Made by a program: the position numbers and the translations under genes. A stretch of 64,000 nucleotides of DNA, from positions 868,001 through 932,000 of the forward strand of contig NZ_CP011773.1 of NCBI RefSeq assembly GCF_001021385.1. Reading direction: 5' to 3'. Position 1 is the first letter of the stretch. Each line of letters opens with the position of its first letter. Shown one piece after another: positions 48,586 to 58,283 of this stretch. The DNA comes from Mycobacterium sp. EPa45 (GTDB lineage: Bacteria; Actinomycetota; Actinomycetes; Mycobacteriales; Mycobacteriaceae). The notes beneath the pieces are model-generated. The model worked only from the letters and a program-made list of their open reading frames with translations, was not told the DNA's origin and did no database searches.

Positions 48586-49370
48586 TCAACCTGGCCTACG
48601 AGGAGAACGGTTCCGGCGATCCGGTGCTGTTCATCGCCGGCACCGGGGGCGCCGGCCGCACCTGGCACATCCATCAGATCCCGCAGTTCGTGGCGGCGGG
48701 TTACCGCTGCATCACGTTCGACAACCGGGGAATCGGGGCCACCGAGAACGCCGGCGGTTTCGGCACCGAGCAGATGGTCGCTGACACCGCCGAACTCATC
48801 GAGCAGGTCGTCGGCGGGCCCACCCGGATCGTGGCCATGTCGATGGGCGCCTACATCGCCCAGGAGTTGATGCTGGTCCGCCCCGAGCTGATCAGCCAGG
48901 CCGTGCTGATGGGAACCCGTGGACGGCTGGATCGCATCCGGAAATCCTTCCGCGCCGCCGACGTCGAGCTGAACAAGGCCGAGATCCAGGTCCCGGCTGC
49001 CTACGCCGCGAAAGTGCGTGTGCTGGAGAACTTCTCACCCAAGACCATCAACGACGAGAAGGCCATCGGGGACTGGATGGAGATGTTCACCGCATTCCCG
49101 ATCAAGCGCACCCCGGGTCTGCGTGCCCAGCTCGAGGTATACCCCCACGAGAACCGGCTGCCCGCTTACCGTTCCATTACCAATGAGGTGCTGGTGATCG
49201 GGTTCGCCGACGACCTGCTGACCCCGGCGGCGCTCGGCCGCGAGGTGGCCGACGCCCTGCCCAACGGCCGGTACGTGCAGATCGGGCACACCGGCCACCT
49301 CGGATTCCTGGAGCGCCCGGAGACCGTCAACAACGCGATGCTGGACTTCTTCGCCGGCACGCTGGTGTGA
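48582..49370 (+). CDS. bpoC: Alpha/beta hydrolase BpoC (Rv0554-like)
   Basis: 262 aa from GTG 48582 in a GTGA overlap; the same length as Rv0554. Alpha/beta hydrolase with nucleophile Ser87 in AMSMGAY, acid in IGFADDLLTP and His in HTGHLGFLE; oxyanion region FIAGTGGAGRTW. Annotated as a non-haem peroxidase in M. tuberculosis on fold similarity. It is next to menD, so it has been considered for the MenH step; my recollection is that testing of the M. tuberculosis protein did not support this. True substrate unknown. Confidence 0.9.
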   Translation: MINLAYEENGSGDPVLFIAGTGGAGRTWHIHQIPQFVAAGYRCITFDNRGIGATENAGGFGTEQMVADTAELIEQVVGGPTRIVAMSMGAYIAQELMLVRPELISQAVLMGTRGRLDRIRKSFRAADVELNKAEIQVPAAYAAKVRVLENFSPKTINDEKAIGDWMEMFTAFPIKRTPGLRAQLEVYPHENRLPAYRSITNEVLVIGFADDLLTPAALGREVADALPNGRYVQIGHTGHLGFLERPETVNNAMLDFFAGTLV

Positions 49371-49404
49371 CCTACGCCGGATCGACGTGTGACACGCTGT
49401 AGTA

Positions 49405-51030
49405 ATGAACCCATCGACGGCTCAGGCGCGCGTCGTCGTCGACGAATTGATCCGCGGCGGCGTCCGCGACGTCGTGCTGTGTCCGGGTTCGCGTAACGCC
49501 CCATTGGCCTTCGCACTGGCCGACGCCGACCGGGCCGGCCGGCTGCGCCTGCACGTCCGCATCGACGAGCGCACCGCCGGCTTCCTGGCGATCGGGCTGG
49601 CGGTGGCCGAACGCGCGCCGGTGTGCGTGGCGATGACATCGGGCACCGCGGTGGCCAACATGGGACCCGCGGTCGTCGAGGCCAACTACGCACGGGTGCC
49701 GCTGATCGTGCTCTCGGCCAACCGGCCCTACGAGCTGCTGGGCACCGGCGCCAACCAGACCTTCGAGCAACTCGGCTACTTCGGCACGCAGGTCCGCGCC
49801 GCGATCAGTCTGGGTCTGGCCGAGGAGTCGGCAAACAAGCTCGACTCGCTCAACGCGCAGTGGCGCTCGGCGACCTGCCGGGTACTGGCCGCCGCGACCG
49901 GCGCCCGCACCGCCAACGCCGGCCCGGTGCAGTTCGATATCCCGCTGCGCGAGCCGCTCGTGCCGGACGCCGAGGCCGCCGCGGCGGACATCCCGCCCGG
50001 CCGGCCGGACGGCAAGCCGTGGACATACACCCCGCCGGTGGCGTTCGACCAGCCGCTGGAGATCGACCTCACCCCCGACACCGTGGTGATCGCCGGGCAC
50101 GGCGCCGGTGTCCATCCGAATCTGGCCGCGCTGCCGACGGTCGCCGAGCCGACGGCCCCGCCCGCCGCCAACCCGCTGCACCCGTTGGCGCTCCCGCTGC
50201 TCAAACCCCGCCAGGTGATCATGCTGGGCCGCCCGACGCTGCACCGGCCGGTGTCGACGCTGCTGGCCGACCCGTCGGTGCCGGTCTACGCGTTGACCAC
50301 CGGGCCGCGCTGGCCGGACGTCTCGGGTAACTCCGCGGCCACTGGCACGCGCGCTGAGACCACCGGTACGCCGGACCCGGCGTGGCTGCAGCGCTGCGCG
50401 GAGGTCAACGCGCACACGATGGACGCCGTGCGCCAGCAGCTGGCCGCCCACCCGTTGACGACCGGCCTGCACGTCGCGGCCGCCGTCGCCGATGCGATGC
50501 GCCCGGGGGACCAGCTGGTCCTCGGCGCCTCCAACCCGGTCCGCGACGCGGCCCTCGTCGGGCTGAATACCGAGGGCATCAAGGTCCGCTCCAACCGTGG
50601 GGTGGCCGGTATCGACGGCACCGTGTCGACGATCATCGGCGCCGCGTTGGCGCACACGGGCCGGACCATCGGTCTGATCGGGGACCTGACGTTCGTCCAC
50701 GACAGCTCGGGCCTGTTGATCGGCCCCACCGAGCCGACGCCGAAGAACCTGACGATCGTGGTGTCCAACGACAACGGTGGCGGCATCTTCGAACTCCTCG
50801 AGCAGGGCGACCCACGGTTCTCCGACGTGTCGTCGCGGATTTTCGGCACCCCGCACGACGTCGACGTCGGCGCGCTGTGCCGGGCGTATCACATCGATGC
50901 CCGCCAGATCGAGGTCGACGAGCTCAGCGGTGCGCTCGCCGAGACGCATGAGGGCATGCGGGTGCTGGAGGTCAAGGCCGACCGCTCGTCGCTGCGGCAA
51001 CTGCACGCCGCGATCCGAGCGGCACTGTGA
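49405..51030 (+). CDS. menD: SEPHCHC synthase MenD
   Basis: 541 aa from ATG 49405. Thiamine-diphosphate enzyme: N-terminal PYR domain with [32 protein letters not shown] and catalytic-type Glu, and C-terminal PP domain with [13 protein letters not shown] and [13 protein letters not shown] (ThDP-Mg motif). It condenses isochorismate with 2-oxoglutarate, the committed step of menaquinone synthesis. Isochorismate synthase (MenF) is not in the window. Equivalent to Rv0555. It overlaps the next gene by 4 bp. Confidence 0.96.
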   Translation: MNPSTAQARVVVDELIRGGVRDVVLCPGSRNAPLAFALADADRAGRLRLHVRIDERTAGFLAIGLAVAERAPVCVAMTSGTAVANMGPAVVEANYARVPLIVLSANRPYELLGTGANQTFEQLGYFGTQVRAAISLGLAEESANKLDSLNAQWRSATCRVLAAATGARTANAGPVQFDIPLREPLVPDAEAAAADIPPGRPDGKPWTYTPPVAFDQPLEIDLTPDTVVIAGHGAGVHPNLAALPTVAEPTAPPAANPLHPLALPLLKPRQVIMLGRPTLHRPVSTLLADPSVPVYALTTGPRWPDVSGNSAATGTRAETTGTPDPAWLQRCAEVNAHTMDAVRQQLAAHPLTTGLHVAAAVADAMRPGDQLVLGASNPVRDAALVGLNTEGIKVRSNRGVAGIDGTVSTIIGAALAHTGRTIGLIGDLTFVHDSSGLLIGPTEPTPKNLTIVVSNDNGGGIFELLEQGDPRFSDVSSRIFGTPHDVDVGALCRAYHIDARQIEVDELSGALAETHEGMRVLEVKADRSSLRQLHAAIRAAL

Positions 51031-51551
51031 TCGCCCGCCTGCTGACCCTGCTGACAGCCGCCCTGCCCCGGCGCGATCCTGATGTCGCCGACACGACACG
51101 GCGAAAAGTGTTGCGCTGGACCAAGTGCGCCGTATGGATCATCATCGGACTGGTCACCTTGCAGTCGCTTCTGCTGGTGGCCGGGGCCTGGCGCAATGAT
51201 CGTCAGATCGAACGCAACATGGGCGTCGCACAGGCAGAGGTGTTGTCCGCCGGCCCCCGCCGCTCGACGATCGAGTTCGTCACCCCGGACCGCGTCACCT
51301 ACCGCCCCGAGCTCGGTGTGCTTTATCCGTCGGAGCTGGCCGAGGGGATGCGGATCTACGTCGAGTACGACCGGAACAACCCGGATCTCGTTCGGGTGCA
51401 ACACCGCACCGCTGCACTCGCCATCATCCCGGCAGGGTCGATCGCGGTGGTGGCGTGGCTCATCGGGGGGCTGGTGCTGACCGGGCTGGTTCTGGCGGAG
51501 CGCCGGGTGACTCAGGTCGACATCAGCTTGGACAACCAGTTGTTGTCGTAG
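51027..51551 (+). CDS. DUF3592-like membrane protein (Rv0556-like)
   Basis: 174 aa, GTG start overlapping the menD stop. Two membrane helices (about residues 34-53, [20 protein letters not shown], and 132-158) flank an extracytoplasmic beta-rich loop with [18 protein letters not shown] and [17 protein letters not shown], the DUF3592 pattern. It is coupled to menD and matches Rv0556. Its tail overlaps the opposite lipoprotein gene by 40 bp. Function unknown. Confidence 0.82.
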   Translation: MIARLLTLLTAALPRRDPDVADTTRRKVLRWTKCAVWIIIGLVTLQSLLLVAGAWRNDRQIERNMGVAQAEVLSAGPRRSTIEFVTPDRVTYRPELGVLYPSELAEGMRIYVEYDRNNPDLVRVQHRTAALAIIPAGSIAVVAWLIGGLVLTGLVLAERRVTQVDISLDNQLLS

Positions 51552-52174
51552 ATGTCGATCTTCTCGTTGGTGTTCAAGTCGAATACCGTTGGGGTGCCGG
51601 AGTTGACCGGGTCGATCTCGTAGAGATACTCGAAGTTGGTGTCGGCCATCTGCTGGACGTCCAGTGCGGGTTTGGCCGCCCGCATCGCATCGACCGCTGA
51701 GGCGGGAATACCGCTTTCTCGTGCCATGTCGGCGATCTGGGCGTCGCTGGGCCCCTTGCCGTGTGAATCCTGGTGGCCCCAAAGGTCTTCGACGAACGCC
51801 TGAAATGTCTTGGCGGACGTGTTCGGGCCGACCGCCAGGAACAGGGCGTTGCTCACCCGGTCGGAATAACCGCCCGGCTGGTCATCGAGAAACGTCAGCG
51901 GACGGTAGGTCACGACCAGCTGGCCGAGGTTCATGTACCGGGCCATCTGATCACCGAAATCCTTCTGCAGGTCCGCACAGTGGTTGCATTGCGGTTCGGT
52001 GTACAGCTCGATGTGAACCCGCGCACTGGGGTCGCCCGCCACGATGCCGAAACCGTCCTTGCTCAACGCCGTCCCCGGCCCGTGCGGATCAACCTGTGCC
52101 ACACCGGTTATTTCCCTGCTGCAACCTGTGACCAGCACCACCAGCGCGACCACCAGCACAGACCAGAACCGCAT
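51512..52174 (-). CDS. DsbA-like thioredoxin-fold lipoprotein
   Basis: 220 aa from ATG at 52172-52174. Lipoprotein signal [20 protein letters not shown] with lipobox VTGC (Cys17). DsbA-type domain with the active site [14 protein letters not shown] (CxxC), a helical insertion and the cis-Pro region SGTPTVFD. It should act outside the membrane as a disulfide oxidase or isomerase. Convergent with the menD-linked gene and divergent from mgtA. Confidence 0.88.
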   Translation of the reverse strand: MRFWSVLVVALVVLVTGCSREITGVAQVDPHGPGTALSKDGFGIVAGDPSARVHIELYTEPQCNHCADLQKDFGDQMARYMNLGQLVVTYRPLTFLDDQPGGYSDRVSNALFLAVGPNTSAKTFQAFVEDLWGHQDSHGKGPSDAQIADMARESGIPASAVDAMRAAKPALDVQQMADTNFEYLYEIDPVNSGTPTVFDLNTNEKIDIYDNNWLSKLMST

Positions 52175-52264
52175 GCTCGCACGGTACCGCGTTCCACCTG
52201 GTTTTCGTGTCGGGTATGCCTGAGCGCAACCTCGGTGACAGACGCCGCTGACAACCTCGAAGTC

Positions 52265-53395
52265 GTGCGCGTTGCCATTGTCGCCGAGTCCTTCTTGCCC
52301 AACGTCAACGGAGTCACCAACTCGGTGCTGCGGGTGCTCGAACATCTCCGCCGCACCGGTCATGAAGCGCTCGTCATCGCCCCGGACACCCCACGCGGTG
52401 AACCTGCGGCCGAGCGGATTCACGACGGAATCCGGGTGCACCGGGTGCCCTCGAAAATGTTCCCCAAGGTGACGTCACTGCCGCTGGGGGTGCCCCGGCC
52501 GCGCATGGTGGGAGTGCTGCGCGGCTTTGATCCGGATGTGGTGCACCTGGCCTCGCCGGCACTGCTCGGGTACGGCGGGCTGCACGCCGCCCGGTTCCTC
52601 GGGGTGCCGACGGTGGCGGTGTACCAGACCGACATCGCCGGATTCGCCGAGAGCTACGGCGTCGGCGTCGCCTCTCGGGCCGCGTGGGCCTGGAATCGGC
52701 ACCTGCACTCCCGCGTCGACCGCACGCTGGCACCGTCTACCGCTGCGATGGAAGATCTTGCCGCACATGGCATCCCCCGGGTGCATCAGTGGGCCCGCGG
52801 TGTTGACGTCACCGGCTTCGCGCCGTCGGCACGCAGTGGGGACTTGCGAGCGCGCTGGTCACCGGCGGGCAAGCCGATCGTCGGCTTCGTCGGGCGGCTG
52901 GCGCCGGAGAAACACGTCGAACGGCTGGCCGTGCTTGCCCGCCGGAACGATCTGCAGCTGGTGATCGTCGGCGACGGTGTCGACCGGAAAAAGCTGCAGT
53001 CGCTGATGCCGTCGGCGGTGTTCACCGGCGCGCTGTATGGCGCGCAGTTGGCCGCCGCGTACGCGAGCATGGATGTCTTCGTCCACCCGGGCGAGCACGA
53101 GACCTTCTGTCAGGCCGTGCAGGAGGCGATGGCTTCTGGCTTGCCCGTCATCGCGCCGAACGCGGGTGGCCCCCGCGATCTGGTGGCACCATACCGAACC
53201 GGATTGTTATTGACGGTCGCGGAATTCGAAGCGCGCCTTGGCCAGTCGGTAGATCATCTGCTCGACGAGCGGGCCCGTTATTCGCCGGCCGCCCGCCGCA
53301 GCGTGCTCGGCCGGACGTGGCCCGCGATCTGCGACGAGCTCCTCGGCCATTACGAAGCGGTGCGCCGGGACGGGCGGCGGAGCCGTGCGGCCTGA
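52265..53395 (+). CDS. mgtA: GDP-mannose-dependent alpha-mannosyltransferase MgtA
   Basis: 376 aa from GTG 52265 ([12 protein letters not shown]); GTG 52235 is an alternative adding ten residues. GT-B fold, family GT4: [63 protein letters not shown] and the EX7E motif in [19 protein letters not shown]. Closely resembles M. tuberculosis Rv0557, first called PimB and now MgtA, which adds mannose to a glucuronosyl-diacylglycerol anchor for lipomannan-like glycolipids. Monocistronic here. Confidence 0.93.
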   Translation: MRVAIVAESFLPNVNGVTNSVLRVLEHLRRTGHEALVIAPDTPRGEPAAERIHDGIRVHRVPSKMFPKVTSLPLGVPRPRMVGVLRGFDPDVVHLASPALLGYGGLHAARFLGVPTVAVYQTDIAGFAESYGVGVASRAAWAWNRHLHSRVDRTLAPSTAAMEDLAAHGIPRVHQWARGVDVTGFAPSARSGDLRARWSPAGKPIVGFVGRLAPEKHVERLAVLARRNDLQLVIVGDGVDRKKLQSLMPSAVFTGALYGAQLAAAYASMDVFVHPGEHETFCQAVQEAMASGLPVIAPNAGGPRDLVAPYRTGLLLTVAEFEARLGQSVDHLLDERARYSPAARRSVLGRTWPAICDELLGHYEAVRRDGRRSRAA

Positions 53396-53493
53396 GTCCT
53401 GCGCCACGCCAACCACTTTCCTTAATTGTTCCTGAGAAACCTTTTCTTAGCCTGTGGGCTGGCGCACACTTAATGCCAAGCGGGGGAAGCTAA

Positions 53494-53703
53494 ATGCAAA
53501 TGCAAACATCACCTCTCCAAGACTCGGGGGGCGTCCGAATGACCGATGCGACGTATCGCCAAGATCTCAGCGAATTCGCAGTCGAACTCCGTAAGTTGGC
53601 TTACACCATGCCCGCTGGGCATGAGGATCGACTCATTCACCTCAGTGAACGGATGGCGAGTCGTGCGCGTCAATTACAGAGAGTCGACGCACACGCGATG
53701 TAG
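53494..53703 (+). CDS. Small hypothetical protein (69 aa)
   Basis: From ATG 53494, about eight bases after GCGGGGGAAG; ATG 53539 is an alternative. Mostly helical and charged: RQDLSEFAVELRKLAYTMP, then EDRLIHLSERMASRARQLQR. The upstream 95 bp are AT-rich for this genome and probably hold its promoter. The stop directly abuts the SDR stop on the other strand. No family recognised. Confidence 0.6.
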   Translation: MQMQTSPLQDSGGVRMTDATYRQDLSEFAVELRKLAYTMPAGHEDRLIHLSERMASRARQLQRVDAHAM

Positions 53704-54528
53704 TCAGCCCTGGGCCTCGACGGCGACCGGCTGCCACTTCTCCCAGTTGGCAATGCGGCTTTCGTAGTCGGCCTTGGCGGTTTGCAGCGGCGACTCCCCG
53801 AAGAACACCCGCAGCGGGGGCGTCTGCGCGTCCACGACTTTGAGGATGGCTGCCGCCGACGCCTTGGGATTGCCCGGCACCGCCCAGCGCTGCTTGCGGG
53901 CCTCGTCAACCTGGCGGTGCAATTCGGCGTAGTCGGGCAGTTCGGCCGAGCGCTTCGAGGACGGCCCGGACCAGTCGGTGTCGAAGCCACCCGGCTCGAT
54001 GAGCGTGACGTGAATGCCGAACGGCGCGACCTCCTGGGCCAGCGCCTGCGAGAAACCCTCCAGCGCCCACTTCGAGGCGTGGTAGATCCCGACGAGCGGG
54101 AACGCGGTGATACCGCCGATCGAGGACACCTGGACGATGTGGCCGCTGCCCTGGGCCCGCAGGTAGGGGAGGGCGGCCTGGGTTATCCACAACGCGCCGA
54201 AGACGTTGGTCTCGAGCTGGTCGCGCGCGTCCTTCTCACTCAGCTCCTCGATGAAGCCGAAGTGCCCGTAGCCGGCGTTGTTGACCACGATGTCGAGCCG
54301 GCCGAAGTGGTCGTGGGCCTGCTTGACGGCGGCGAAGTCGGCCTCGCGGTCGGTGACGTCGAGCTGGATCGGCAAGATCGCGTCGCCGTACTTGTCCACG
54401 AGGTCGGACAGGGTGTCGGTGTTGCGCGCCGTGGCAGCAACCTTGTCGCCGCGGTCCAGGGCGCCGATCGCCCACTCCCTGCCGAAGCCGCGCGATGTGC
54501 CGGTGATGAACCAAACTTTTTCGCTCAT
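53704..54528 (-). CDS. Short-chain dehydrogenase/reductase
   Basis: 274 aa from ATG at 54526-54528 (MSEKVWFITGTSRGFG). Classical SDR: TGTSRGFG cofactor motif, ARNTDTL after beta-2, NNAGYGHFG and active site YHASKWALEGFSQ. The later IEPGGFDTDWSG is typical of the group often annotated as oxidoreductases of retinol-dehydrogenase type. Divergent from menG with a 56-bp gap. Substrate unknown. Confidence 0.9.
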   Translation of the reverse strand: MSEKVWFITGTSRGFGREWAIGALDRGDKVAATARNTDTLSDLVDKYGDAILPIQLDVTDREADFAAVKQAHDHFGRLDIVVNNAGYGHFGFIEELSEKDARDQLETNVFGALWITQAALPYLRAQGSGHIVQVSSIGGITAFPLVGIYHASKWALEGFSQALAQEVAPFGIHVTLIEPGGFDTDWSGPSSKRSAELPDYAELHRQVDEARKQRWAVPGNPKASAAAILKVVDAQTPPLRVFFGESPLQTAKADYESRIANWEKWQPVAVEAQG

Positions 54529-54584
54529 GCGTCTAGCCAACGCATGGACGGGCGAAGCATTCCCGCTCGGGTAGCGTCGGCATC

Positions 54585-55271
54585 GTGAGCCGCGCGACGT
54601 TGGATAAGGATCCCCGCGATGTGGCGTCGATGTTCGACGCCGTCGCCCGTCGCTACGACATCACCAACACGGTGCTCTCGCTGGGGCAGGACCGCTCCTG
54701 GCGCCGGGCAACCCGCTCGGCGCTCGGCATCGGACCTGGTGACCGGGTACTGGACCTGGCCGCCGGCACTGCGGTGTCGACGGTCGAGCTGGCGAAGTCC
54801 GGCGCGTGGTGCGTGGCCGCCGACTTCTCGGTCGGGATGCTGCGGGCCGGCGCCGAGCGGCCGGTGCCGAAAGTCGCCGCCGACGCGACGAAGCTGCCCT
54901 TCGACGACGCGGTGTTCGACGCGGTGACGATCAGCTTCGGATTACGCAATGTCGTCGACCATCCCGTCGGCCTGCGCGAGATGGCGCGGGTCACGCGCCC
55001 GGGCGGCCGGCTGGTGGTGTGCGAGTTCTCCACCCCCGTGGTGCCGGTGTTCTCCGTCGTCTACAAGGAGTACCTGATGCAGGCGCTGCCGCGGGTGGCC
55101 CGTGCGGTGTCGAGCAATCCAGACGCCTACGTCTATCTGGCCGAGTCGATTCGGGCCTGGCCCGACCAGGCGACGCTGGCCCGGCAGATCCGCGACGCGG
55201 GCTGGACCGACGTACGGTGGCGCAACCTCACCGGCGGCATCGTCGCGCTGCACTATGCCGTCAAGGCCTGA
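54585..55271 (+). CDS. menG: Demethylmenaquinone methyltransferase MenG (UbiE)
   Basis: 228 aa from GTG 54585. UbiE/MenG family: [29 protein letters not shown] is broken here as [15 protein letters not shown] motif [36 protein letters not shown] in part (SFGLRN), and [12 protein letters not shown]. It methylates demethylmenaquinone made by MenA to give menaquinone. Equivalent to Rv0558. A convergent hairpin follows the stop. Confidence 0.95.
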   Translation: MSRATLDKDPRDVASMFDAVARRYDITNTVLSLGQDRSWRRATRSALGIGPGDRVLDLAAGTAVSTVELAKSGAWCVAADFSVGMLRAGAERPVPKVAADATKLPFDDAVFDAVTISFGLRNVVDHPVGLREMARVTRPGGRLVVCEFSTPVVPVFSVVYKEYLMQALPRVARAVSSNPDAYVYLAESIRAWPDQATLARQIRDAGWTDVRWRNLTGGIVALHYAVKA

Positions 55272-55278
55272 CTCTTTC

Positions 55279-55331
55279 GCGATTTCGGCGCGCAAACCGC
55301 CGCTGAGCGAATGAAACCGCGCCGAAATCGC
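55279..55331. terminator. Bidirectional hairpin between menG and the CrtI-like gene
   Basis: Perfect 14-bp inverted repeat, GCGATTTCGGCGCG (55279-55292) and its complement (55318-55331), with a 25-nt loop. It fills the 69-bp gap between two convergent genes, so it can end transcripts from both sides. Similar in build to the 13004 and 45561 hairpins. Confidence 0.65.
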
Positions 55332-55340
55332 TAAAAATCG

Positions 55341-56906
55341 CTAGCGGCCCGCGTCGGCCAGCACCTGATACCCGGCGTTGTAGCCCGGGACGAACGTGAT
55401 GCCCGGCCCGCCGTGGCAGCCCGCTCCGCCGAGGTAGAGACCCTCGATCGGGATCGGCTCGTCGATGAACCCCTTGGGGCCCGGCCGATTGACGCCCATC
55501 AGCTCGGGCTGCAGCAGTCCGTGGCAGAAGTCGCCGTTGGGCGCGGCGAACATGGTGTTCATGTGATACGGCGCGAACGTGATGTCGCGGATGAGAATGT
55601 CCTTGAAGTTCGGCGCGTAGCGGGTGATCTTGTCGACAACCCGCTCCGCCATCACGGTTTTCAGGTGGCCATGCTGATCCCGCGGAGCTTCGACCGGGAA
55701 GCCGTAGGCATACACACTGGCGGCGTGCTTGCCCTCAGGCGCCATCTCGGGGTCGCCGACCGTGGGCATCTGGATCGACAGCGCCGGGTTGTCGGGCACC
55801 TCACCGCCACGGGCCTTTTCCCATTGGCGTTGCTGCTCTTCGGGTGAACCGAACATGCCCACCGACATCTGCATTCCCGGCTCGTTGAGGAAGTCATAGG
55901 GTGCGGCGTACTCGGGCAGGCCATCGAGGGCGAAGTGGATCTGCATGAACGACGCCCGGTGGTCGCGCCCGCCGAGGCGGGTCACCAGCGATGACGGAAG
56001 ATGGTCAACGCCAACAAGATCCAGCAGCGTGGTCTCGGGCGCAAGGTTGGACACGACGACCGGCGCGGTGATCACTTCGCCGCCGCGAAGTCGCACCCCG
56101 ATGACCTTGCCGTCCTCGACCAGAATCTGTTCGACCTTCGTGCGGTAGCGCATCTCGCCGGCGGCCTCGATGAACAGGTCGCGCAGATGATCGGCGAGCA
56201 CTCCGATTCCGCCCTTGAGCTTGGTGGTCATCTGGCCGCCCTCCGGCGGCATGGCCATCGCGAACGCCAAACACGTTGCGCTGCCGGGGGTGTACGGCCC
56301 GCGGTAGGTGGAGTTGACCGCCAGGAACGCCAGCATGCCGCGGATCACGGCGTGCTTGTCCTTGTCGGGCAGGAACCGGTCGACGACGTCCATCGCCGAG
56401 CCGAACAGCATCTCGTGGATGGCGCGCCGCTCGTTTTCGTCTGCGGCACAGGCGTACATCTCGTCGATGGTCTTCGGCAGGGCCAAGGCGTCGAAGCGGC
56501 CGAGCGCCTTACCGGGGCCGGTGCTCCAGGCATACAGGTTGGCCATGGCCATCACGGCTTCCATGCCGTGCTTGTCGTTGAGATGGGTCATCATCGCCAT
56601 CGGGTCGCTGTGGAAGACCATCGCTTCCTCGCCGTTCTCCCCGAGGTTGACCGACATGATTTCCGACTCGATGGTCGGCAGGGTGTCCAGACCCAGCTCG
56701 CTGTTGATCTTCTGGGCAGTGGGGAAGCGCACGGAGCCGGCGATTTCGAACTTGAACCCGTCGATCAGTTCGACGGTGGCCGACATGCCGCCACTGTAGG
56801 TGTTGGCCTCCAGGCAAAGGGTGCGCAGACCGGCCCGCTGCAGCACCACCGCTGCGGTCAGGCCGTTGTGTCCGGCCCCGACGATGATCGCGTCGTAATC
56901 ACTCAT
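55341..56906 (-). CDS. FAD-dependent CrtI/RetSat-like oxidoreductase
   Basis: 521 aa from ATG at 56904-56906 (MSDYDAIIVGAGHNG); a longer start at 56954 adds unlikely residues. N-terminal dinucleotide motif VGAGHNGLTAAVVL and the FAD-binding C-terminal GLYLGGAGCHGGPGITFVPGYNAG. The phytoene desaturase / retinol saturase family acts on conjugated or isoprenoid double bonds. It lies between menG and menJ; M. tuberculosis has Rv0559c-Rv0560c at this place. It could modify a menaquinone or carotenoid-like chain, but no crtB/crtE-type genes are adjacent. Confidence 0.87.
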   Translation of the reverse strand: MSDYDAIIVGAGHNGLTAAVVLQRAGLRTLCLEANTYSGGMSATVELIDGFKFEIAGSVRFPTAQKINSELGLDTLPTIESEIMSVNLGENGEEAMVFHSDPMAMMTHLNDKHGMEAVMAMANLYAWSTGPGKALGRFDALALPKTIDEMYACAADENERRAIHEMLFGSAMDVVDRFLPDKDKHAVIRGMLAFLAVNSTYRGPYTPGSATCLAFAMAMPPEGGQMTTKLKGGIGVLADHLRDLFIEAAGEMRYRTKVEQILVEDGKVIGVRLRGGEVITAPVVVSNLAPETTLLDLVGVDHLPSSLVTRLGGRDHRASFMQIHFALDGLPEYAAPYDFLNEPGMQMSVGMFGSPEEQQRQWEKARGGEVPDNPALSIQMPTVGDPEMAPEGKHAASVYAYGFPVEAPRDQHGHLKTVMAERVVDKITRYAPNFKDILIRDITFAPYHMNTMFAAPNGDFCHGLLQPELMGVNRPGPKGFIDEPIPIEGLYLGGAGCHGGPGITFVPGYNAGYQVLADAGR

Positions 56907-57042
56907 GCGCGGCAGCCTAGCGCCAATCCTGCAAAGTTTTGTCAAATTTGCCATTCCGGCGGCACCGACTCCATTACCTGGGCGGTGACGCAGAGAAACT
57001 GCCGCAAATCGCTGCGTCAGCGCTCACTCAACGCGCCGGGGG

Positions 57043-58263
57043 TCAGCTGAAAGGCTTGCGGCGGTCCAGTTTTCGCGATCCCATCCCGGCTACGCGCCAC
57101 GCCCGCGCCACGAGGTCGGCGTCCTCGTCGGTGACCAGGTTGCCCATCACCCGCACCGCGACGTTCATCATCCGGGCGGACCGCATTGCGATCGGCCCGG
57201 TCAGCGGCAGGAAGCGCGGCAACGTCAGCAGCAACCCCAGGCGGCGGGCCACCGAGAAGCCGCGCCCGTAATGCGTCTGCAGCGCAGACGGCCACGCCGA
57301 CGACAGATCACCGGAGCCCAGCATCTCGGCCGCTAGTCGCCCCGTCTCCAGTCCGTAGTCGATGCCCTCGCCATTCAACGGGTTCACGCAGGCGGCGGCG
57401 TCACCGATCAGCACCCAGTTGGGTCCGGCGACGCCCGAGACCGCCCCGCCCATCGGCAGCAACGCCGAGGACACCGCACGCGGCGCACCCTCGAACCCCC
57501 ACGAGGCGCGCTTGAGGTCGGTGTAGTGCTTGATCAGCGGCCGCAACGCCACATCGGCGGGCCGCTTCGCCGTGGCCAGCGCGCCGACGCCGATGTTCAC
57601 CTCGCCATTGCCCAACGGGAAGATCCAGCCGTACCCGGGTAGCACCTGCCCGTCGACCGAGCGAAGTTCCAGATCGGAAGAGATCCACGGCTCCGAAGAC
57701 CGCGGCGATGCGAGGTATCCGCGCACGGCCACCCCGTACACCGTCTCCTGATGCCACTGCCTGCCGAGCACCCGACCGAACGGAGAGCGAGCGCCATCGG
57801 CAACGATCACCCAGCGGCACGACACCCGCGACCCGTCGGCCAGCACCACCGCATCGACGTTACCGCGCGAATCACGGGATACATCAACGGCTTTCACGCC
57901 GAGCAGCATGGACGCACCGGCGTCTTCGGCGACCTTGCGGATCCGGTCGTCGAGTTCGGTGCGCGGCACTGCTGATCCGCCGGACGGAAATGACGGCCCG
58001 GGCCACGGGACCTCGACGTCGGCACCGAACCCGGAGAGCCGAAGCCCGTGGTGACGGATGTGGCCGTCGAGCCACTCGCCGAGCCCGAGCCGCTGCAGCT
58101 CGAGGACCGCGCGGGGGGTCAGCCCATCGCCGCACGGCTTGTCGCGTGGGAACTCGGCGGCGTCGATGACGAGCACGTCGTGGCCGCGGCGGGCTGCCCA
58201 GGCGGCCGCCGCCGAGCCGGCCGGCCCGGCCCCGACGATGACCACGTCTGACCGCAAGTCCAT
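57043..58263 (-). CDS. menJ: Menaquinone side-chain reductase MenJ (geranylgeranyl reductase family)
   Basis: 406 aa, close to Rv0561c. FAD motif VIVGAGPAGSAAAAWAARRG, RDKPCGDGLTPRAVLELQ, split by PCGDGLTPRA, and VLIGDAAACVNPLNGEGIDYGLETG near residue 290 in two parts. In M. tuberculosis this enzyme (MenJ) reduces the second isoprene of MK-9 to MK-9(H2). Divergent from grcC1 with a 20-bp gap, so chain synthesis and chain reduction are probably co-regulated. Confidence 0.92.
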   Translation of the reverse strand: MDLRSDVVIVGAGPAGSAAAAWAARRGHDVLVIDAAEFPRDKPCGDGLTPRAVLELQRLGLGEWLDGHIRHHGLRLSGFGADVEVPWPGPSFPSGGSAVPRTELDDRIRKVAEDAGASMLLGVKAVDVSRDSRGNVDAVVLADGSRVSCRWVIVADGARSPFGRVLGRQWHQETVYGVAVRGYLASPRSSEPWISSDLELRSVDGQVLPGYGWIFPLGNGEVNIGVGALATAKRPADVALRPLIKHYTDLKRASWGFEGAPRAVSSALLPMGGAVSGVAGPNWVLIGDAAACVNPLNGEGIDYGLETGRLAAEMLGSGDLSSAWPSALQTHYGRGFSVARRLGLLLTLPRFLPLTGPIAMRSARMMNVAVRVMGNLVTDEDADLVARAWRVAGMGSRKLDRRKPFS

Positions 58264-58283
58264 GCCACCAGTATGTTGGCAGG

